A DNA stretch of 64,000 nucleotides. It comes from Dermatemys mawii. Lineage: Eukaryota > Chordata > Testudines > Dermatemydidae. The number at the start of each line of letters is the position of its first letter. Position 1 is the first letter of the stretch. Shown one piece after another: positions 24,001 to 36,310 of the stretch. Under the pieces are notes generated by a model that saw only the letters and a program-made list of their open reading frames with translations, was not told where the DNA came from and did not search any database. The position numbers and the translations under genes are program-made. The stretch spans positions 16,282,338 through 16,346,337 of the forward strand of contig ML677366.1 in NCBI GenBank assembly GCA_007922305.1. The letters run 5' to 3'.

Positions 24001-26752
24001 ACAACCTGTAATTGCTGTGAGAGGCTGGCACATCTCACCGCTGCACAAGTCAGCCCACTGCATCTCTAGCGTCTTGGCTCATCAGCAGAGCTGCCTGCAA
24101 AGTGTTGCGAAAGCTTCTGCAGATTCCCATTGTGCTAAATTGGCAGCTCTGGCAGAAGTGCCTCCAGCCACTGGGAGAGGGAAGAGCTGCCTCCCGAAGT
24201 GCTGATTCAGCTCAGCGGATGCAGTGAGGGACTTTTCGGCAGGGGGGACGTAGCCTTGGACTAGGTTCCAAAAATATTGCTATAGAACAGGAGCATCCCT
24301 CAGTTAGAACCTGTGTCAGAAAAGGCAGCCTCCCAGCTCTCATCATAAAGCAGAGCACTAGGAATCTTACTACGAATCTGCCTTCTTCGATCCATCAGCT
24401 TTGGGCCCCCTGTACTACAAGAGTAAATAGCAAAAGGTGATTGCACTCCATAGTTAAGGTGAAGTCCTTGAGGAATGGTAACCTCAGGTCTTGGGATCAA
24501 TTTGCCTCCTGAAATAATCCCAGTTGCCCTAGAGTAAATCAGAGACCAGTTTTCTTTCATTCTGTTTTCCACCTGGACAGTATTAAGCAGAAACAACATT
24601 GGTTTAGTGCCTCATCCAAAATGTGCTCATCCCCTAGGGCAGTCCCTGTCCTCATTCTATGATTCAGTGTCAGTTCTCAGTAGGAGTCCACATCTGTGCA
24701 TGGGAAATTAAGCTGTGACTTTCTGGCTACAAGAGAAGGGTCTGACCAGCTGACCTACAATAACTGGTAGAATGGGCAGCAGAGAGTGAGCTATGAGTCT
24801 ACTATAAACAGTTGAATTGGTAACAGGGGAGATTCCTCTTTGTTTATGCAACTTGAGGGACAGCTTGTTTGAAACGATACATTCCGAGCAGGTTTAAGAG
24901 ACTGGTCCTGTTGATCAGCTTTGTCTCCAACCTCATGAAGGATGGAATTGTTCCCACAGTAGGATTTAAAAAGTCAGCAGTGAGAGGATCAAAGGATATA
25001 CAATGGATGGCAACTCCCTGTCCACTTTGATCGCCTACCCTTGTTCCTCTCTACGGTTTTATACCCCCCCGTAGGGTGTCTTGCCCTAAATTCTATTGTA
25101 ATCACTTTGAGACGTGCTTTTACTCTTTTTTTGTGTACAGCATGGCCTTGAAGTCTCTAGGTACAACTGTTATACTAATGGTTATTAATAATACCATAAT
25201 CAAGGCTGTATTAGTTTTGTGTTGATGCTGAACATTAGAGACTTACAGTAATTATAATGCCATTAAGTCATTTGAAAATAAGTAAATGCAAATCATAGGA
25301 CTCTAAGAAGCTGAAATTCCTACTTGGCATTCTTCTGTTACACAAACATTGGATGCATGACATGGAAAACAAACTTGAAACATTTTCAAAAGGTTGGGGC
25401 CCAGATCAGCTGTTCTGTGTTCTGGGCCAAGAAGATCACACATAACATAGTTGGTTATTCACTTGTGAGACATTAAGCTGTTCTAACAAGGAGGGATTAC
25501 AGAAGACTCAAAAATGTCTTCCTAGTTCTCAGCATTTTTGGAAGCCGTGGTCTCTGCATTTAGTAGTGCCCAGATAAAAATCTTTTTGAAAATGGAAAGA
25601 CTTCTGTGTAACCATTGACATTACACAGCTAGGACCATGTCTTCATTACAAAATTTGACTGACTTGGCTGATTTGATGCTGAAGACCACTGGCCTGCTCC
25701 TGGACCATGTGTAAGCCAGCTCAAAGCCATCAAACATTGTGGTTGCTTTCCTCCCTACCCTTGAACAAGGTTTTTAAAATGTGATGCATGTTATGAATTA
25801 GAGACTCATTGTATGTGTTGAGAGTAAGGAAGGTAAACATCTAGAAGTCAGGTACTAAAAGACTGTGATCCTGCTAAGTTCTAGTCTAAACAGGCTTGTG
25901 CGTAGTTTAATTTTATGCAGATTCTGTTGTGTTCATCTGAGCTTGTCTTATGTGCTTATACCAAGTTACCCCACAGAACTGTGTACCCTGTGTTGTAGCC
26001 TTTCACACCAATCAGTTTTTGTTGGAGTGCTTGGTGACCCCAACAAGCTGGTATTTATACTGTAGAACTAGCAGGGAAAGGAAGTGTGTATATTACAGAA
26101 AACTAAGCTAATTGTCATTCAGATTGTTTTGTGTGTGGTAAAGCATCAGATAGAACAAAATGTCCCTGCAGTTTATAACATCATTCCTGATGTTCATCTT
26201 AATTCCTTTGGCAATTCAATGTCTCCTTTGGTTTAGAGTTAATAAAACCACGCACGAGATTAGAATGGTGTGCAAAAAACAAGAGCAGCTATTTAATTGT
26301 AGGCTAAAAGTTAAATGGAGGCTGGCTTTTTTCAGTTGTATTTTTGACAATCAGTGTCCTGGCACTGTCTAAGCTAAAACTGTGTCAAACACAGCCAGAA
26401 CAAGATCATGGAGCATCTGTGTTAAGAAAGAGCTACAGATGTGAAACCGCTCCTCATTTCAAGGTGTATGTAGCTGCTGTAGAATAGTATATTAAATAGC
26501 ATCCTTTTAATTGTTCCCTTTTAAGTGGTGGACTCTCCCTCCATCTAGCCTGAGAGCCAAATATGGTTATCTGAAATGTCAAAGGGATCCTCCCACTCCC
26601 TTGGTGCCCTTGACTTACCCAGTTTCAGCTTCCTTTTATTGTATTACATCATCTGTACTACAGCCTGAACACTGGGACACAAAATAAAGTATAATTTCTT
26701 TCATTAAATAAAATCATAAAAATAACCATTCTATTAAAATGTTTTTCTAGAC

Positions 26753-27683
26753 CAGTGGTTCCCAAACTTTAACAACCCACGATCCCCTTAAAATGTCAAG
26801 TCTTGTGAACCCGCTCCTAAAAATGAATATTTCCAGGGATTTTTCTCCCTTGCCAGAGCATAAACTATAAATGCAGTGATCTTGGAAATATAAAATTAGT
26901 TTTTATGACATGCTTATTACGCACTATTATTATTTATCATTACAGTATTTTTATTATATTATGAAAATGGCAACACTTTTCCAAGATCTCACTTTTGTAG
27001 CTTGTATCACTTTTGATTAAGCCTGTTATAAGACAAGGCTCCAATCAGAGGTGCCAGTAGAAAAAAGGGGTGCAGGAACGAAGCCCCCATGCACCTCAGG
27101 GCTGGAAAAGTGGGGGAGGGGTTGTGGGGGCTGCCAGAAACAAAGGGTAGGGACCTGTGGGGGGCTATGCCAACATGGGGGCGGCACATGACCCTCGTCA
27201 TCGTAGTCTCTCCCTCCTTTCCTCCCCACCCCTGGCACCTCTGGTTCCTATGTTTCATCAAGGAGTATCAGATGTGAAACAGCATAAAGGTATTTAGGAA
27301 GCCAAATCAAAGAGTTCCTCCTACACAAGCATTCAGGTCTTGAGCAGTCCAGGCACACAATGCACATTACAACAAAGCTTAAACTTGTTCTTAATAATAA
27401 TTTAAAAACAATACTAGCTGCCTATTTAAAACAGCAAAAAATATCCACCTCCCTTTCCATGTCTTATAAGGACTCTTGAAATTTAAATCTCCTCAGTGTG
27501 ATAGATATGCTTGCTTTGATCTGCTTAGCTCTTGGAAGTCCCCAAGGCTCCAGGCTGCTGGCCCCATATTGCCTGGGGTCACTAGGGACAGCTCTGTCTG
27601 CCATTAGGGACTTTTTCCCTGAGAACCCCCTGTAACATTTTGTGAACCCCAGAAGTTCACGTATCCCAGTTTGGGAACCACTA
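26753..27683. mobile_element. hAT-superfamily DNA element (non-autonomous) with intact 8-bp target duplication
   Basis: The left end CAGTGGTTCCCAAACTT (26753-26769) is matched by the reverse complement of the right end, TAGTGGTTCCCAAACTG (27667-27683), at 15 of 17 positions. The flanks are identical 8-mers: TTCTAGAC at 26745-26752 and at 27684-27691. Eight-base duplications and CAGTGGTTC-type ends are hallmarks of the hAT (Charlie-like) group. No transposase frame is present. About 200 bp of the 931 bp is a second element inserted at 27046-27243. Confidence 0.93.
27046..27243. mobile_element. hAT MITE nested inside the larger hAT element
   Basis: The terminal inverted repeats CAGAGGTGCCAG (27046-27057) and CTGGCACCTCTG (27232-27243) are perfect over 12 bp. 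The flanking 8-mers GCTCCAAT (27038-27045) and GTTCCTAT (27244-27251) match at 6 of 8, consistent with a decayed hAT target duplication. The interior is G-rich and unlike the AT-rich host element. Confidence 0.82.
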
Positions 27684-30600
27684 TTCTAGACCATAAACTT
27701 AGAATATAAGAAGTTGTCCTTTTGCATTGGAATTCTGCATTTAGCTTCATCTTGCAGATAATTGGCTCCATTACATAATTCTTCAGTCAACAGTGCTGCC
27801 TCCTGGCCATCATCACACAGGTGAGCAAGGCTATCACTGGTCTGAGTAAGAGGGCAGGGCCTGCGTGGCACTTTCCAACTCTGTGACACAGCTGTTATAT
27901 GAAATACACAAGAGACTCCATATGAATGGAGTGGAAATTGTTTTGCCTGGACCTAAAACTGATAAACTATGTCAAAGCCTTGAACATCTGTTTTGCCTCA
28001 CTCCAGGATCTAGGCCATTTTCCCTTCAATAATGCTCTTAAGATTAAATTCCAAGCTGCCCTGAGTGAATGGCAGTACAAAGTAGCCTGACAGTATGATA
28101 AAGTGGTTTGCTGAAGGGCTGAGATACTGGGAGATGGTCAAACAATGAGACAGGCAGGCAGCCAGCTCATTGTAGTCCTAGAGCTTCATGATGAACTTGG
28201 GGGTGGGGCACTCTCAGTAGAGCCTGGAAGCCAGGCAAGGGTGATGAGTCCAGAAGAGTGGTGGGCACCACTGCTCTAGAGCCTGTTGTAATCATGTGCA
28301 TTGTAATGTTCCTTTAGGTATCCAGCTGGCCGTGCTGGGCTGATTGGCTTCCAGATAATCTATATAAGTTTAGCCTTCCTGAAAACTGTCATTTAGCAAT
28401 TTAACTCATCATCAGAATTAAAATAATAAAATTCTGCACTTTGCACCCCTTCTAATTCTATGCTGCTGACCTTGGCAACAAAAATAAGGGGCATGAAGAG
28501 CCTTCCTTCTGAGGAAAGAGCGAAGAAACTGGGACTGTGTAGTGAGGAAACAGATAGTTGGGAACATGAGCACAATGTTCTTGCAGTAATGGAAAGCATA
28601 GTGAAGGTAAATTGCCTGCTTTTGAGTTACTTAGACCACTCTGGGTTTTCTTGACACAAAGACACCATTGTGATGGGCCATTAGAAACCGATGATTTTGC
28701 AGTTGCCACCAATGTGAATTCAGACAAATCTCACTGATGTCTGAAGAAAATGCCACTTCTACATTTTCGTTTGACTTTAAACAAACACCTTTAGGCTCAT
28801 GAAACTAAGGTGCTGAAGAACTTTAAAAAGAGAGAGGAAAATTTTAGGCAGAAGTTTGTTTGTTTTTCTTTAGGCTTCAGTAGCTTCAATTCTATTTTTT
28901 TTTTTTAAGTTTTATTGCTATGCCCAGCAACTTTTGATTTAAAGCTATGCAGATGTGAGAACCTATGAACACCTGCTTCTTCCCTGTCTGAAGAGATCTG
29001 CAATAGAGCCAACCTGAGCTGCAAGCAATACTTTACTTCAGAGGTTTATTTTATTGCAGAAAATGCAAAAGGGAAGGCTGGACCCAGCCACAGCAAATAA
29101 AAACTATTCTGTATTTATAAAGCAGTGAATATAATGTGTTAAGGAGGCAGCCTTCCTACTTTCCTCTGGAAGGAGTAGTCAGACAGAGGACAATTCTATG
29201 TCATATTGTGGCCCCTGTATACTGGGAGAAAAACCCCCAGAACTATGAAAATGCCTTTTCACTCCAAAGCAGTCCTCTGTAGGAGTTAGAACACCAGCCA
29301 TTTATAACTGTGCAAGGAAGTAAACCTCATTCTTAAAAAATGAAATCCACTGGAGGACATGAGAAATGTGGTTTAAACCAAAATAATAGCCTACACTCAG
29401 CCCTTTGCAGTGCTTGACCTAAATTGTTTTAAATTGACACCTTTTAAACTGACTTAAATTTTGTATTAGTGGGTGAGACCATTAGCCCAGTCCATCACTG
29501 ACCAGAAGTTACTGACCCATTAGTCTCTTTCTGTGTGTCCAGCAATCTTTCAAATATAAGCTTTTTTAAAAAGGAAAAAAAGAATTCCAGCACTACCTTT
29601 GCCAAACTAAATGAAGGCACCTGACATTTACAGGCTGGATTTTAATCCAGGTTAGAAATTTTCTGGAAAGCTTGAGACAATTTGGAACACTTGAATCCAA
29701 AACATCAGCTTGTTGAAGTTTCCTTTTTATGAACTTTTTCTGGTTATTAATTGTACTGTTTATGCAAACTCTAGGAGCCCTGCTTGGTCCACAGCAGGTC
29801 CCTGGGGCATGCACTGGGAGACTCGCATCATCCAATACTCATAGGCAAATGCCTTTAAAAATGTGTAGGGTCTGAAAATATGGAAATGGACATTTAAGGT
29901 CATTTGAACAACCTTAACTCTGCCCTGTGCCACTGCCATGTGCTGTGTGTGTGTGTAGTGAGGTGAGAGGAAGATGAAGATGCCAAAGAGCAGCTGAATT
30001 TGTGGACCGTTTTTAATCCCAAATCACAGTGGGAATGGGTGAGACGTCTAGGAACCTCCCCCAGAGCAGTCATGAAAAATAGATGCAATCTGGAAGGGTT
30101 TTCATGCCAAGGCAATATGCTCCTATTCCTCTCTTCCGATTCTCATAGCTGGCTTTTAAAAAGATTTGTATTTTCCATTCAGTCAGATGATTCCACGTTC
30201 CCCACTGCTCCTGACACAACTTTCACTTTGCAAGAGACTCTCCCAGAGACAGGGCTTTTTCTCTTTCCGACAAGAGGCAGTTTTTCTGCTGTGCTGGATC
30301 TCCATCACCCTTCTCTCTCCCCTTCTCTCCTCCTCTTTTTCATTTCCCTCCCCTCTTCTCTAATTCTTCCCTCCCCCACCAGATTAACCCTTCCCTCTAC
30401 TTGCCAAGGAGACAAAGGTCAGTCTTAATTTTCACACTGCTGACACCTGAGTGCTTAACTGTGCAAACTTAACATGTTGCATTAGCGTGCTTTTTTGCAT
30501 TTAATTATCTAAAATTGTCATCATAATGCACTACAGGCAGGAATTAGACAATATTACAGTCAAGGACCGGTAAGCTCTGCACCAAGCTGGAACTAAACTC

Positions 30601-31394
30601 AGCGGCAAGGACTGTAGAGTTTGCAGCAGCATCATATACATTTTAAATGAATAACAGAATCGATTCAATAAGCTCTGTTATTTCCATTGCTATTAATTTC
30701 AGTTTATTTATGCTGGTCTCATTTTCAGTTTGCATTATGCCACACTTGTTTATATTGACAATGCTGAACTGAATCTGAGTGGCCACTATACCTTCACTTC
30801 TTCACTGGAGGGAATGAAGAGGAGAAGCTAAGGAAGAGGTTTGGCAGTTTGGGACTTTTGGCACCTGGGGAGACAATTTGGGTGTGTGGGATATTCACAC
30901 TACTACGATGTTTCTACTAAAAGGACGAGCAGTGAAATATAGCCAGTGGTGACACAAACCCCTAGTTTTGGTTTTCAGTTAACCACTAATATCTGTTCCT
31001 ATCTCTCAGCTACTGTTTAAGCTGTCTGCAGATACCTGAAGACAGCTTTGCACTGATTTACACTCTGTAGTTTTAAAGTTATTTTCACAGTTATTTTTTA
31101 ATGAAAGCCTAGATCGGTGGCACAGTTCTGCAGGAAGCGATGCGTTCGGCAATAAATTCACTTGCTACAGAATCAAGCCCTTATCTGTCGTGCACATGCT
31201 GTAAATTATCTGCTGTACTACTGTGTAAGATGGACTGCATTTAGATCAAATCATTGTTTTGCATTCAAGTCGGAGATGAGAAATATAGAGTAGCAATTTC
31301 CCCCCTCTCCCCGCAAATTTCCCTCCTAGTATTATGGTGGAGCCTAATGGCACTAATTGGTATTAGAGACCAATTGTAGTGGGCTCTGTACATG

Positions 31395-31570
31395 TACCTT
31401 TGGGACAGCGACTAACTAGAGAAGACACACAAACAACATTTTACAGATGGGAAACTGAGATACAACGACATTACATGACCTGTCCAAGGTCATACTGGAA
31501 CTCTGTGTCTGAACTGGGAATTAAACCCAGATCCCCAGTCCAGGACTTTTAACCACACGATCAGTCTTCT
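31395..31570 (-). mobile_element. MIR-type SINE (minus orientation)
   Basis: 'cattttacagatgggaaact', 'gagatacaac', 'cctgtccaaggtcatactgg', 'ctgggaattaaacccagatc' and 'cagtccaggacttttaacca' follow the MIR minus-strand order closely. This is one of the better preserved SINE copies in the window. Confidence 0.8.
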
Positions 31571-32379
31571 ATTGGAGTCTCTTATACAATAGGGATAACT
31601 TGTAGTGTTATGAAGTCCGTCTTTGTAGAGTTTTAAAATAGCCCGATATATTTTAAAGCATGTACACAAGGGAGGCAGGGTTAAACTAAGCATTCATTAC
31701 TTCATTGGTGGACTCCCCTGTTCCCATCCATAACGTTGCACTGACAATTTTGATGCATTTAATTCCCCTATTTTTTAAAGGGGTAAATAGTCCACATTCT
31801 AATTATTTTGCTTGCAGAGCTCACAAGCTCTGCTAGTGAAATTTACAGAGTCTTTCAGTTGGACCTATTCAGATGGGAGACCTTTTAAGTTCTGTGATCT
31901 CTAACTATTTGTCTATTCATCCCCTGAGCCCACCCACCCTTATGTAAGGCCTTGTGAACTCTGCAAGTCAAAAAAAAAAAAAAGCTCCCTGCTTAACTGC
32001 TCCAAAGTCTTTAGGCCCAAATCCCACCCTCAGTGCAGAGATGGGCTGCAGGTTAGGGGTTTCCTTGGAGTCTGTGGAGTGGAAAGTAATCTCTGTTTCC
32101 TCCCACAAGCTGTGGAGTGACAGTAAAGTCACTTGATGGCCACTAACCCAGTTTCTGACATTGCACTCTCGTGAAGGGCTCAGGGTGCTGGAAGAAATGG
32201 CCATTGGATCTCTGAAGCAATAACTCCTTTTCCTGTCCCTCCGCCCCCAAAATTCTCACTTAGCTGGGCTGCACATCATGCAGAGAGAACAAAGCACTTG
32301 CATGAACTTTAAAACTCCTCTCTATCTCCACACTACTGAAGCTTTTGCTGGACATCTCTCAGGTCCAGGATACAGATGA

Positions 32380-32725
32380 CAAAGCAAATGCACCTCTGGC
32401 CAGAATAGCCAATAGCTCACTGATTAGGTCACTGCCCTGAGCTGGGAAACACTCAAGCTCTAGGCCCTACTCTACCTGATTTGGAACAGGGGCTTAGAAC
32501 GTGGGTCTTCCTCTTGGTAGGCAAGTGCCCTAACTGCTGGACTAGAGTCAGTCTCTTTTTCTCTCTGGCCCAATGACTTTATACAAAGTGGAACAGCTAC
32601 ACTGTTTCTATAGCCCAGCGGGAGGTAGGAGAGCCAGGTTCAAATGCCTACTCCAAACTGGGCAAAGCAAGGACTAGACCCTGGGTCTCTCAAACCCAGT
32701 TGAGTGCCATAACCCCTAAGCAAAC
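32380..32725. mobile_element. tRNA/MIR-like SINE fragments (two pieces)
   Basis: Two adjacent pieces (about 32430-32560 and 32590-32725) carry the same kind of text: 'gaacgtgggtcttcctc' ... 'caagtgccctaactgctgga', and 'ctagaccctgggtctctca' ... 'ttgagtgccataacccctaa'. This resembles the tRNA-like part of amniote SINEs read on the minus strand. Assignment to a named family is uncertain. Confidence 0.5.
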
Positions 32726-35700
32726 CTACCATAATTGCATTGCAGGGAGTGCCCTCTGCAACCACAAAGTGGGAGAAATAGGATTTGCCCTTGATAGCAA
32801 TTCAAGGTTAAGACTCCCAGAGCAGATTAGCTGCAGTTCCCCCGAGCTCAGATTTAAGCACCCTAAAGTTTCCATATGCTGAATTTAAATAGTCGTGCCA
32901 TTAAACCCGCTGAAACAATACTCTTCAAACAGAATTTTTAGGTATCAATGAGATCTATAAATCCAAGCCAAATTGAAAAGAAATCACGGATAGCTTAAAA
33001 TTATGAATACTTAAAGATAAATGCATGTTTACCAAATGCATCCTAAAAATGCTTTCTAAAACCTGGACAGGCAAGATCATTTGGTTCAACGGCTTCATTT
33101 CCCACTAATAAAGCGCTCCTTTAAAAATGGAGATGGGGGAGGAAATGTTATAGTAAATATTTTTAACCTGTAAAATAGGTGTTTTATATCTTTATATGGG
33201 CTGGTTGAATTTTTTTAATTAAACAAATTTTCACAGAACATGTCTGCTTTCTGCAGAAAATTTAGACTTTTAATAAAAACAAAAAAGTAGATTGTCAGCC
33301 AAACACAAAACAAAAGATTAACTTTTCAAATTAAAACTCTAAACTTTCTATGAGAAAAATATCCACTTTTCTAGCCAGCTCTAATATTTGTTGTACACTT
33401 CAACATTTGGAGGGTAATGTTCCAGTTATATAAACAAATTCTATAGTATATTCGTTTGAATGTCTTGTATTAATCCTTATCCAAACACAACACTAATTTA
33501 AATCTTATTTAAATACTGTATTTAATTTAAAAAGTCTCGCTGTATATGTAGTTGACAAGATATCTGAAAGAGATTAATATCCTAATTAGTAATCTTATCT
33601 TGCATTGTATTTTAGTTGAAATCCTCTCTCTCCTTCCCCACCTTTATCCCTTTACTTGTTTTATGTCTCTTTTTTTAATCTTTAGAGTTTATTCTTTGGG
33701 CTTCTCTTTGAAATAACTCAGTAGTTACCTTAATTTTTTTAAATTTCACTTTATTTAAATAATTAGCTTATCTTTCTCATATTACAATGAACAAGAGTAG
33801 GTGCTGAAGTACTATGTCATCTTTTATTCTAATTAGTGAAGAAAGTTTGAGATTATGTAGGCAAATTTTGAAAAGGAGACTATTTATGGAAAATGTCATG
33901 TGGCTGAATTATTCAAACAAAATTAACAAACTGTACTTTAAGGAAAACACAGCATAAAACTTATATTCCTCTTCCAAAAGAAAGATATAAAATAAAATAT
34001 TACCAGACAGACAAAATGCTGATTTATACTATTTTGTGCTATGAGCAGACAAAAGGCAAATGTCTGAACAATTTTCACCATCCTTTTTAGTAAATTTGCA
34101 TTTAATAGAACAGAAGTCAAAGGATCAGTTGTATAAAAATAGCATTTTGGCATCTACATTAAGAGGAAAAAATGAGTACTGACAACTAAGAGCCAGTGCT
34201 TTGGCATGGTTTTTATCTATGGTAAATATTAAAATTCAGGTCTGCAAGGCGTAATGAAAAAATAAACCTTTTGAGAGGAAAAAGACCAATTTATGCATCA
34301 CTGTACTAAAGTTGCCATTGATAATAGTTACCGTTCCAGAGCCATTGGATCTTGTTTTGATCACTTGGATTTATGTGCACGTGTCCTGGATCAGGCTGCA
34401 TATTTCCTAAGCACTCTGAAGGACACCTAATCTGCCCTATAATCTTTCTTATTTGATGACTGGCAGAATAGCAGATGTGCATAATTTAAACAAAGGGTTA
34501 TATAGCTCTGCTTTACAACAAGGACATGAGGGCAGGATATAGTACGTTTTCTTGATCACCAAGGAACCTTATTATCCACTGAACCTCCAGAGTTAGAACT
34601 GTAACACAGCGCTAAGGATGATAGTGGTGGGCTGACTTACATACTGCTTAATTTCAGCTACACCTTTGAATACAAGAACCAGGTGTTCTTGGGACTTAGA
34701 ATATTTTTTGAAGAGCCTTTAAAAACATCCTGGTAATCCCTTTTCTTTATTACAGAACTAGAAAAACAACAGCATGATTTATCTTTAACTACCTTCAACT
34801 TTATATATACAATTAGTCCTCCCCCAACCAGTCCAATGAAGACAGTAAAACTTTCTAGATAGTAAGCTAACCAATAAACACACTGACGAGAATACTTACT
34901 CAAGAAACTAAAGATTCTAGTGTACAATTAAAATACTTTTAAGAGGAACATTACTAAAGATTTCAGATATGGGTGCTGGAAGTCATTTTTGTTCCAAAGT
35001 TTCTATGTAAGGGTACACTTCAACTTCTAGCTAAACTTCCCAGGCATGTCTGCATATTCCCACAGCCACTTGTAGAGTTAATCCAAAGAATATAAAAGCA
35101 ACAGAGGCTAAATATCAAAGAACCCTTGTATAATTGTAGCACAATGGGAACTCTGCATCTACAAACCTTCTCTTGCCTTTCAGTTTCTCTGGAAGAGCTT
35201 TGAAGGCATTTTTGCTCTTTAATATTACAGTCAACAACTGAAATGTACAAAAAACAGAGAAGTCAATGTTCTAGTTCTCACAGCACCTATAATGGGGCAC
35301 CATGGCAGTTCAACAGCATTTTGGTGAATAAATATCTTCCCATTACTACATATGTGCAAAAGGGCAGTTATAACTTCTGTAGGAGCCAGAGATTGAACTT
35401 CTAGCCTATTGTGTCTAAATTCTTGAGTATAATATGGCATTAGGTCACTTGTACTAAACATATAAATTTACATATAAGTGTTTGCTTTTCCTTTTTCTTT
35501 TGCACAAATTTTTATTTACTTTCCTTCCAGACATCTGAGCAAAGGTCTATAGGGCAGGCCTCTTTGAAAATTAGATTCTACACACTGGTGTCTCAGGTTT
35601 ATCCTATGGCATAGGTAAGGCAATGTGTTATACAAACACTAATTATCACTATTTATCTTTAGTATCTGAAGTTGTCAGACATGTTAAAAAAAATCCTAAT

Positions 35701-36144
35701 CCTGAGTTTCCTCTGCAGTAACATAACATAAGCAGAGGGGGAAGAAATGCTCTTGTCACAATGCAAACTTCCTAGATGTATCTAATGTGCTAGAGAAAGA
35801 AAACAATGAGAGACTGCATTCTGTCACAAACATTCACTCATGTTAGGGGCCCTGCTGTCAATAAACTAATCTCAAAAAGCTCAGGCCTAGATGACGTCCA
35901 ACTATATTTCAATCCCGTGTGAGGCTGGCCTGTATTTGTTCTGCAACGTTTTATTCATGCACAAAATTGGGTTTCAGCGCTACTATTATTCTACAGAAGC
36001 TTTTCAAAGCACACAGATATTTACTCTCTACTTTGACTTCTAAAGCACAGCAAGAGCTTTAAAGCTGAAGCAAGTTATATGAATACCACTATTCAGACCT
36101 GTAAAAACAAGAACAAGGAGACAGCAGGGATTGGATCACAGTCC

Positions 36145-36310
36145 TATGCCCAGGAACTCCTGAGCTCAGCCAGTGGCTTACTGTGTGATTTTAACCAAGC
36201 CTCTCTCTTTGTTTCCCCATTTATAAAATAGGATAAGAGCAGCTTCCTACCTAGCTAGCTAATAAGGAATATTGTGAGGGTTAACTGTATAGCAGTTTGA
36301 AGATGTAAAC
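36145..36310 (+). mobile_element. MIR-type SINE
   Basis: 'cagtggcttactgtgtgatt', 'ttaaccaagcctctctcttt', 'gtttccccatttataaaat' and 'attgtgagggttaactgtat' follow the MIR plus-strand order. The preceding 35990-36145 segment ('ttttcaaagcacacagatat', 'gaataccactattcagacct') may be a second, minus-oriented copy. Confidence 0.7.

Noticed and set aside
30000..30428. 142-codon plus-strand frame in the large intergenic region
   Set aside because: The C-terminal half translates a CT-rich tract (Ser/Leu/Pro runs). There is no family signal or splice context.
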